Shown here: one piece after another, positions 56,703 to 64,000 of the stretch
Layout of the letters: each line of letters opens with the position of its first letter
How positions within the stretch are numbered: position 1 is the first letter of the stretch
Source: Auricularia sp. M13
Taxonomy: Eukaryota; Basidiomycota; Agaricomycetes; Auriculariales; Auriculariaceae
Reading direction: 5' to 3'
Assembly: GCA_037042915.1 (NCBI GenBank)
Contig: CM073194.1
Coordinates: 744,001-808,000 of the forward strand
Length of the DNA: 64,000 bases
Notes under the pieces: model-generated
The model's database searches: none
Seen by the model: only the letters and a program-made list of their open reading frames with translations
What the model was told of the DNA's origin: nothing
Program-made: the position numbers and the translations under genes

Positions 56703-58777
56703 ATGGCCGCGCTCGCCCCGCCCCCGCCGCCGCCGCCTCCTCCCCCACCTCCCCCACCAGCAACAGGCTTTATTCTGCGCGCGCCGCTGGCCGTCGAATC
56801 GGCGGCGGACGCGCCGCCCGCTGTGCTGGGCGTCATGCTCACGGCAGAGCCGGAGGAGGCCCCGGACTCGGAGCTCCCGCCCACGCCGCCGCCAGCAGAG
56901 AAGCTCACGGCCGCGGAGAAGGCGCTAATACGCTCGGTCCTGACGCCGGCCACGCACCTCGTGTTTGGTGCTGCGCGCGCACGGATCCAGTACAGCGATG
57001 CGTTCGCGAGCGACTGGCGCCCGTCCGGCATGCGCGGCGCGCTCGTCATCACGCGGCGCATCACGCCGCCGCCGACCGAGGAGGAGAAGAAGGCGGCGAA
57101 GAAGGAAAAGGAGAAGAAGGAGAAGGCGGCGCGGAAGGAGAAGAGCAAGGAGGCCAAGGCGAAGAAGGACAAGGACAAGGACGCGCCACCGCCCGCTGGC
57201 GACGGCGGGAAAATAAAGCGCGCCGAGTCGCCCTTGCCGGCCGCGCCGGTGAGCCTCAAGCTCCTCGACTTGGGCGGCAGCCGCGAGGTCTTCTGGGAGT
57301 ATGACATCCCGCCGCTCGGCTCGATAGCCGATATCGAGATGGGCTACAAGCGCGAGCGCGCGCTCTTCCACTCGTTCACGACGCCGGAGAACATCGTCGG
57401 ACTTCAGTTCGACAACATCGAGGAGGCGGACGAGATGTTCCGCCTTGTGTCGGAGAGGAATACACTGGCGACCGAACCAGGTGCGCAGCGTCCCTTATAC
57501 CGACGAGGCCTCGAGTGCTGACGAAAACTCTTGCAGCCAAGAAACGCTCGAAACGCGAACGGGCGACCGCGATGCTCGGCCGCTCCATGTCGTTCACGAT
57601 GAAGGCCTTCGGGCACCGAGGCGACAAGAAAAGCTCTGTTGATAGCACGACGAGCATACCGCCGCCACTGGCCGAGCTGAGCCGCGCGAGGTTGGAACGC
57701 TTCGGGTCGGTGTCCAGCGTCAACACGCTCGGGAAGGGCCAGCTCTGGACCAGCATCATTAAGCAGCTGAAGGAAGACGGCGTAAGGCCAGACCAGATTG
57801 ACGAGAACACCGTCGACGAAGTCATGCAGCGCGGTTTGAAGGCTCTGAAGCGACCAACCTGGCTGACGCTGACCGGTTCGCTTCGGGGAGATGTGCCAAA
57901 GCCTACGCATACGCGCCACTCTTCAGATGTGCTGCTGCACGAATCGCCAGAGTCCACGTCGCCGAGGAGAATGTCGGACGCGTCAAATACGACGCCAGAA
58001 CCAGAGCCGGAGGACGCGAAGCTGTCGGCGTCGGCGCCGTCTGACCCGCCACCGCCGCCGCCCCCGCCGCCGCCTCCTCCTCGTCCAGCACCAGGAGCGC
58101 TCCACAGAGCCAACACGACTGGCGCAGTCGGCATGCTTGGTCTGGCGCTGCAGAATCACCGCACGCCGGCGCCCACGCGGCCCCTCCCGCCGATTCTGAC
58201 GAAATACATCGCGGAGCAGACGAAGATGGCCGACTCGCCCATCGAGCAGGGTCCGCTGCCGCCGGATACGCCCCAGGATGCGCCAGAGGACGCGCTCGTC
58301 GCGCCTGCGTCGCCGCCCCCGCCTCCTCCGCCGCCGCCGCCCCCGCCCGCAGGCCGAATCATCCCCGTTCGCGCGCCGACCGTGGACTCGCTGTCCACCA
58401 GCACATTTGGGTCCCACATGCCGCCGATGTCCGCGCCGATTCCTATCCCAGGACGCGCGAACCAGGCCGAGTTCCTGGCGGGCATCCAGCGCGGGCAGGC
58501 CTCGCTGCGCAAGACGAGATTAGAGCGCGCGCCGAGCAAGCGCGAGCGGCTGGAGACCGGAAACATCTCGCCCGCGCAGTGGAGCACCGTCGTCGAGCCG
58601 CCGCGGTCGGACACGTCGTCTCCTGCGCTGAGCTCGAGCAGTGTCGGCAGTGTCGGGTCCATGGGCAGCACACGCGCTATCGACCTGGCCGCAGCACTGG
58701 CCTCCGCCCTTGCGCAACGGAAGAAGACGATGCGAGAAGATGACGAAGAGGAGCCCGAGGAAGACGAGTGGGATTAA
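56703..58777 (+). CDS. WASP/Las17 family actin-nucleation promoting factor
   Basis: WASP proteins switch on the Arp2/3 complex at cortical actin patches and endocytic sites. Two exons (56703-57480 and 57537-58777) give 672 residues. A WH1 domain is seen: EKALIRSVLTPATHLVFGAA, ARIQYSDAFASDW, GALVITR, then LLDLGGSREVFWEYDIP and FHSFTTPENIVGLQFDN. The middle has long proline runs (PPPPPPPPPP twice), a WH2 actin-binding motif near residue 566 (NQAEFLAGIQRGQASLRKT) and a terminal acidic tail ending EEDEWD with the final tryptophan region used to bind Arp2/3. Two oddities: a 14-proline run lies before the WH1 domain, and a Lys/Glu-rich insert of about 45 residues splits it (KKAAKKEKEKKEKAARK). The start is the ATG before the first proline run. 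Confidence 0.88.
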
Positions 58778-59841
58778 AGCCAGCGCAAGATGCGAAGCAT
58801 GTCGTCTCGAGCCGTGGACAGTACCTTGTACCATTAAAAGAAACCAAGATAAGTCACGCCCTAGTGGCGTCTTTCGTGCATAGTTGCCCGCTGGCTGGCG
58901 CGAAGTCTCTTCATTGTCCATATATTGAACTCTGTACACTCGTCAACAAAATGCACATAAAGTTTTCTCTCTGACCTATCGTGCACGACTACGGCAAGTA
59001 GTCCGTGGCCATGGACCAGGTGAGGATATGCCAAGCACAGTCCGCAGGGTCGAGCCGAAGCTTGAATAGTGATACGCAGACCGTTTATGAGTTCATCGTG
59101 GAAATTTTCTCTGCCGCTTATGGCTAGAAGGGTGCCAATCTCTTAGTAGAGCGTCCACTAGACTGTGACTGAAGTCGCCTGTCCCGAAATTGTGTAAACA
59201 GAGGTCCGTGAGAATTAGGAGACTCAGGCAAAGCAAAACCACGCAGTGGCCTTGAGTGCGAAGCGCGATCCACAGGGTCGGATTTTGGGACGCCAGGATG
59301 TTTGCGAAGCCAACTTGAGGCAAGTGCCGCCGACATTTCAGACACCAGGGCCAATATGATGGGCATTTCACACCCGTACAGCAATAGAGTAGGTCAACCA
59401 GCTGTATGGCTGCCGGTATGAGGATTCATCGTTGATCGTCCGTGGTGACGGTGTTCGAGGAAGGGAAAGCGTGTAAACTCCGCAATTGCTCCGCAAGCCG
59501 GATTTTTCCCCCGCCCATCCGACCTCGACAAGGGTCATCCAGAAACGCCATCCTTTGGAAGTTGGGACTCACTCCAAACGAGAAATGGTGCTAATACTCT
59601 CGGTCCAGTCGCGGCCGCGCTGCTCGCGCTCGACGGGACAAGTACCCAGGCCAAGTTCCGTACAAAACAAGACGATGTGCCAGGGCCCTGCTACATATGA
59701 ACATGGAAAGCTGCAACATTTGCGGAAGCCAGGGTATCGTTGTTTTCATTGCGATTCCTGTATAAACTTTTGCATACTTATTCTGGGCAGTCCAACGTCA
59801 AGTTTGCTGCAACATCGACATAAGGCAAAGCGGCCTATCGC
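58778..59841. other. Convergent intergenic region, no supported gene
   Basis: About 1.06 kb between the 3' ends of the WASP and HAD genes. No motif-bearing frame. Confidence 0.5.
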
Positions 59842-60722
59842 TCACACACTCAAGATTTCCGCAAGGGTAACAAGTCCGCCTCCCGCGCTCCCGTCCGTCG
59901 CCTCGATGAAGCAGTCAAACTCAGCACGCAGAGCTTGCATATCTTCATGCGGGTCCTCCGTCGACCGTTGGATATAAATCGTCCGCATACCCCTGCAGCC
60001 AGGTCGCCCCCGTTGTCAAAAAGACTTCCAACACAAGGCCATTGGATATTGGTCACTCACACGTTCTTGGCCGCACGCAAGTCATATGCATGCGCCGCGA
60101 CCATGGCCGCCTCCCACGACTGGACGTCTAGCAACTCCAGCGCGCGTTCATAGATGCGCGGATCGGGCTATCAGGTCAGAGTCAATGACCACGATTAGGC
60201 ACCGCTTCATGCGCGCGGTGCTGGGACTTGGCGCGCCTTTGTGAGGCCGAGGAGCTGTGACGAGAAGAGCGCGTGGAACGGTAGCCGGGCAGAGCGCACA
60301 ATGTCGAGCTGCAGCCTGGTTGTGCCGTTCGCCAGTACCACCACATCGAACCGGTTGCCGAGCCGCGCGAGGCCGCCCACGGTGTCAGGCCAGGCCGTCT
60401 GGGTGTGCCATGCTCGCACGAGGCGCTCTCGCTCTGCGTCATCCCACTGAATAAGATGCTTCTCGAGGAGAGTGTCGAGGACGCGCCGGTGCGTCACGTC
60501 TATGTCCTCCTGCGGGAGGCCGGTCGCGAACCGCGAGTGGATCTCGTCGAAAAAGCCCGCGCGCCAGGATGCCGCCAGTTCCGCATGCGACACTGGCGCT
60601 GCATAAGGAGGACTGGAGGCCAATGCGTTCTGGATGGACGTGGACCAGTCTGCGCACGTGCCCATCAAGTCGAATACGAGCGCGCGGACGCCTTGCAGCT
60701 TGCGATCGGGATCGTTGGGCAT
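59842..60722 (-). CDS. HAD-superfamily hydrolase, haloacid dehalogenase type II-like
   Basis: The HAD fold uses a nucleophilic aspartate. Here motif I is ALVFDLMGTCADW (Asp in FDLMGT). Motif II is VVVLANGTTRLQL, with the S/T-type site occupied by asparagine-glycine-threonine. Motif III is the lysine of GLTK, then PDPRIYERALELL. Motif IV is MVAAHAYDLRAAKNVGMRTI. The cap helices between motifs I and II match the type II dehalogenase group. Three exons; start at the ATG at 60722 (MPNDPDRKL). The first intron has either a GC-type donor after GLTK or a GT donor that adds three residues; both restore the frame. Fungal relatives are often called haloacid dehalogenases, but natural substrates are unknown. 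Confidence 0.8.
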
Positions 60723-61169
60723 TCTGGTCACTGAGCAAGAAGCACGGGGATAATTAAAGGGTTTGTAAGCCCGACTCGGTCTGCTCTTTTGGGATAGGTA
60801 GGTGGCTGCGATCGTCAAGTCGAGTCCAACGGCTGGCTTGTTGTCTGGCCATCCTCTGGCTTTCCGGGACTTTCTAGGCCTACAGGTAGTTTGGCACCAA
60901 CCTTAGCTGACATCCAAGGGTTACGGCCAAAGCCCACGATCGGGCGTAACGCTATTACACCGTCATCGGCCGCCGCTTGGTCCTCCACGGCCCAAACAGG
61001 CGTTCGGCAGCTCCTATATGCGGCCATACTTAAGGCGAGGCTACCGTTTATCTGCATCCGCTCTTCCCCCACGGACCCAACGGATTTCTTGCTTTCTCAA
61101 ACTTATCGCGCTCCTCGCTTTCAATTTTACGCCACTGCACTTGGATCGTCGACTTTGAAACTGGTCAGA
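60723..61169. other. Divergent promoter region
   Basis: About 0.45 kb between the HAD start and the WSC-CBM1 start; both promoters lie here. No gene seen. Confidence 0.5.
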
Positions 61170-61918
61170 ATGCTGCTGTCATGCTCGCTCGCCTCGCTGT
61201 CTCTCTTCTTCATTTGCACATCCGCTTTGGCCGTGACAAATCCCAGCGCCGGCGGACAACGCCAACCCGAACACGCTCGCGACCTCTCGCGGCGCATGAT
61301 CACCATCGCACCCTTTCACCCCTCCGACTCGCACTCCTTGCCCTCTTCGCCTCACATCGAAACCGTGGCCGCACCAGCCGCAGGGTGGGCCGTCCTCTCC
61401 GCCTGCGCATACGACGACCCGCGCCTCCTCCTCGACAAAGTCTCCTTCCCCCTCCCCAACGACAATACGCCCGCAGCCTGCATCGCGCACTGCGACCGCG
61501 CGGGCTACCTCTACGCCAGTGTCGAGTACGGCCGCGAGTGCCGCTGCGCGCCCGACATCGACAACGAGTATCTCAAGGAGGTGGACCCGCAAGATTGCGA
61601 TACGGTGCGCAGCAGCACTGAGCACAGAGACAGGGTGCTGATGTCGCTAACTCGAATGCTCGTAGCCGTGCACTGGGGACGCCTCGAAGACGTGCGGCGG
61701 CGCGTTCCTCACGCAGCTCTACCGCAGCACGACGACCACCGGCGAAGCGCGCCCGTATGGGCAGTGCGCGGGACTCGGGTGGCGCGGGCCTACCATATGG
61801 TGCGTTGCCACTATTAGGAGGCAACGCTTGCTGACGACTTCGATGGTGTAGCCCGAAAGGTTTCCGCTGCAAATTCCTCAACATTCTCTACTCGCAGTGC
61901 AACAAAATAATCTCTTGA
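61170..61918 (+). CDS. Secreted WSC domain protein with C-terminal CBM1
   Basis: Three exons (61170-61604, 61666-61799, 61852-61918) give 211 residues in one frame. Signal peptide MLLSCSLASLSLFFICTSALA. Residues 76-168 are a WSC domain, a cysteine-rich carbohydrate-binding fold: SACAYDDPRLLL, TPAACIAHCDRAGYLYASVE, GRECRCAPDID, DCDTPCTGDASKTCGGAFL. Residues 176-211 are a fungal cellulose-binding module (PYGQCAGLGWRGPTICPKGF, then LNILYSQC) with four cysteines and the usual aromatic positions, one of them Trp. No catalytic domain is present. The protein probably binds plant or fungal wall glycans; WSC alone is known in wall sensors and enzymes, so the role of this pairing is open. Confidence 0.85.
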
Positions 61919-62231
61919 TTGCGGCTGCAATCTCAGACGCGCTTTGACCTGGTCTTGGAACTTGGATCTTGCTGTATTTTTTGGCACCACATGTATTCGA
62001 TGTCTCAGATAGTTCAATTGTTTGACCGTGTAACTCCCGACGTGGCTCAGTTAATGAATACAGTAGGTTGCTTCAGCGCAGCGCAACACTAGTTACTAAG
62101 TTAGGCGCGCATGAATGTCGCGCGATCGCACGTGACGCATGACTTTCCGTTCAGCACGTGAGGTTTTTATCCAGGACCACAAAGTAATATATAACTGGGT
62201 ATACAGCAGTTACATCCAGGCGTGAACCGAC
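61919..62231. other. Convergent intergenic region, no supported gene
   Basis: About 0.31 kb between two 3' ends; no gene seen. Confidence 0.5.
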
Positions 62232-62831
62232 CTAGACAGCGTTGAGAACAGGACCGTAGGTGTTGAAGAGGTCGTTGACAGCGGACGGCTTCGTCTTTGT
62301 CTGCAAAGACACGTCAAATTCATGCTGCCAGTCCTTGCGAGAGGTGTACGAACCGTGAACGTGATAGCAACCTCTCCAAGAACAGTGTCGTTCTTGGGGA
62401 CGACGAAGACGAGGTCCGTCGCATGCGCCTCCTTAGGGCTGATCGTGACGGACGTGCCATCCCGGCTCGACAAAATGACCTTCATCGTGAAGTCCTTCTC
62501 CGGTATGGCACCGATCTCTTCCTGAGCGAGGCAGGCGGGGATGTTCTGGTGAGGTAAGGGATGAATACAAGTCCACGTCGCCACCGCCGGTATGATGACT
62601 TACGAGCAATTGAAGATGGTATTCCTGCCCGGCCACGAGACCTGTGGTGATCTTGAACCCCAGCTCCGCGACGCCAGAGGAAGTAATATCTCCATAGTAG
62701 ATGTCAAGCCAGTCCGAACGACCGCAGAGCGGGGGAGGGGGCGGGACGCCCCCACCGCGCTGAATGATAGAGGCGCCGGAGACGGAGAGGACTGCCGGGA
62801 GGAGAACGAGCGCGAGCGTGAAGAACTGCAT
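62232..62831 (-). CDS. Small secreted beta-rich protein of unknown function
   Basis: Three exons, starting at the ATG at 62831 with signal peptide MQFFTLALVLLPAVLSVSGA. The mature part reads SDWLDIYYGDITSSGVAELG, FKITTGLVAGQEYHLQLL, then after the first intron NIPACLAQEEIGAIPEKDFT, ILSSRDGTSVTISP, LVFVVPKNDTVLGEVAITF and, after the last intron, TKTKPSAVNDLFNTYGP. The alternating hydrophobic pattern suggests a beta-sandwich of about 140 residues. Only two cysteines are present. I do not recognise the family. A proline run follows the signal peptide. Probably extracellular. Confidence 0.65.
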
Positions 62832-63274
62832 GGTGAGAAGAGAGAACGGAACCTGAAGTTGAACCTTGTGCGAAGTCCCTTAAATATGAGACTGCAGCCG
62901 CGATGCCCGGATGCTGAATCAGGAACTTCGAGACGATCATGCATCCAACATTGGCGCCGCTTCGTCGCGGGGATCACAACATGGCGGTGAATACTACCTT
63001 GTGCTCGCGGGGCAAGCCTTGGGCTCAGTGGCAACAGCAGGCACGCGGCCTGCAGACCAAGGAATCTTGTGGATCGCCGTTTATTTCGGAGGGTATGCAC
63101 AACAACAACAGCCCGCTGTTGTTCCGGTTATGTTATTCCAACTTCGGGCACTCAAGAGAGTAATTCATGAATACCAGCCAACCGAACAGCAGCACATGTT
63201 GATCATGAACTTGCTGTGCGAAAGACATATGAAATTTGTTCAGGAGTCGCTCATGCTCTAGTGCTACAGTCGGG
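62832..63274. other. Intergenic, no supported gene
   Basis: About 0.44 kb holding the promoter of the small secreted gene and the 3' end of the next gene. No gene seen. Confidence 0.5.
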
Positions 63275-64000
63275 CTAATAGAAGAGGAGGGCACGCAGCT
63301 CGATCGATTCGCGGCGTGGTGCATCCGGAGGCGTCGTAGGATCAATGAACGCCGTATGCGCAGTCATCAGAGAAACATCAGGGTACGCTGAGTCGTAGCT
63401 GTACGAGTGCCGGTTAGTACGTATTCGATCAACGATTACGATCTGTCACTCACCACTTGATCAAGACGAACTCATCTGGACGCATGCCGCGGACATACTT
63501 CCAACGGTGCTTCTCGTTGTACTTGACCACAAGCGTCTCGCCTTCGTAGGAGGCAAAGATGATGCGGTGCGGGACCAAGTCGTTCGCAGCGTCAATGGAG
63601 CGGAAGTCGCAGAGCGCAAGCGGGAAGTCGAGCGCGGGGTGGCGGATCGGACGCCAGAGGTTGATGATCTGGAAGCGTGTGCCCTCGCTGAGGATCTTCT
63701 CCGCGTCTTCCGCCGGGAGGTGGCGCCGGACGCGCACAGCTGCAGACTTGGCAGTCTGGTCGCCGTGAACGGACGGTACTGGCTGACGCTTCTTGGCGTC
63801 CGAATCGATTTCTCCCGGGCGATGACGGCGCACAGCTACGAAATATGAATGAGAGCTTTGCGAGAACACGGAGCAACATACTATGGTCGAATAGCACAAC
63901 CCGCTTTGCGCCAGTAGTTTTCTTGAGGTACTCAATGCTCTCAGGATAATATACCCGCGTGATGATATCGTCGTCAGAAAAGTCGTCTGGCTTGAGTGCC
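63275..64000 (-). CDS. CmcJ/NvfI-family oxidoreductase (asaB-like), 3' part
   Basis: The gene enters from the right edge, so its 5' end is missing. Visible in order: DDDIITRVYYPESIEYLKK, TGAKRVVLFDH, VPSVHGDQT (the H-x-D pair expected to hold the cofactor or metal), RRHLPAEDAEKIL, GTRFQIINLWRPIRHPALDF, SIDAANDLVPHRIIFASYEG, ETLVVKYNEKHRWKYVRGM, PDEFVLIKW, then after an intron YDSAYPDVSLMTAHTAFIDP, TPPDAPRRESIELRALLFY and stop at 63275. This matches fungal proteins annotated as CmcJ/NvfI or asaB-type hydroxylase/desaturase, relatives of the cephamycin 7-alpha-methoxylation component. Many serve secondary metabolism. The exact reaction is unknown. Confidence 0.8.

Noticed and set aside
60180-60245. 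Frameshift in the HAD hydrolase
   Set aside because: The apparent break is explained by an intron with a GC donor or a nearby GT donor; both keep the frame and the motif GLTK...PDPRIY.
1-64000. tRNA or rRNA genes
   Set aside because: I looked for A- and B-box pairs and cloverleaf ends and found none that held up; a covariance-model scan would be decisive.

Overview
The window is nuclear DNA from a filamentous basidiomycete, most likely a wood- or litter-decaying agaricomycete. The evidence is GC-rich coding sequence, genes split by many 45-80 bp GT-AG introns, basidiomycete-type families (DUF6533 membrane proteins, an F-box protein, expanded P450s, small secreted proteins) and plant-cell-wall enzymes (two GH115, a GH52, a WSC-CBM1 protein, an oxalate decarboxylase). 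There is no bacterial operon layout, no CRISPR array, no rRNA and no tRNA that I could recognise. Gene models below were built by eye from splice sites and family motifs; exon borders are predictions, but several models were checked for reading-frame continuity across all introns.

Layout. 1-2.2 kb: 5' part of an ABCC (MRP) transporter. 2.4-3.4 kb: a 990 bp non-autonomous DNA transposon with a 9 bp target duplication and a hairpin at each end. 4.6-6.7 kb: two secreted proteins, one with an eight-cysteine, two-module layout. 7.6-10.0 kb: ASE1/MAP65 spindle protein. 10.6-12.4 kb: tandem pair of paralogous small secreted proteins. 12.5-17.4 kb: a P450, a decayed MFS transporter and a SnoaL-like protein, resembling a small metabolic cluster. 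17.7-19.9 kb: secreted GxGYxYP-family putative glycoside hydrolase. 20.0-30.9 kb: two GH115 alpha-glucuronidases on the same strand, separated by an acidic single-pass membrane protein. 32.5-35.6 kb: F-box protein and DUF6533 seven-helix protein. 36.1-38.4 kb: an intact, intron-containing GH52 beta-xylosidase, a family known mainly from bacteria. 38.8-39.1 kb: a fragment copied from the AT-hook gene at 41.2-42.4 kb. 39.4-44.6 kb: ERG26-like dehydrogenase, AT-hook protein, and GPI8, which carries two related palindromic MITEs in two of its introns. 45.8-53.0 kb: one very large proline/serine-rich gene with a 1.6 kb intron. 54.4-55.9 kb: oxalate decarboxylase with an in-frame stop. 56.7-58.8 kb: WASP/Las17 homologue. 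59.8-64 kb: HAD hydrolase, WSC-CBM1 protein, small secreted protein and the 3' part of a CmcJ/NvfI-family oxidoreductase.

How they fit together. GH115 enzymes remove methylglucuronic acid from xylan outside the cell; the GH52 protein has no signal peptide and would finish xylo-oligomers inside the cell. With the GxGYxYP protein this gives a xylan-leaning stretch of about 20 kb. The remaining genes are housekeeping (spindle, GPI anchoring, sterol synthesis, actin nucleation) or fast-evolving secreted and accessory genes.
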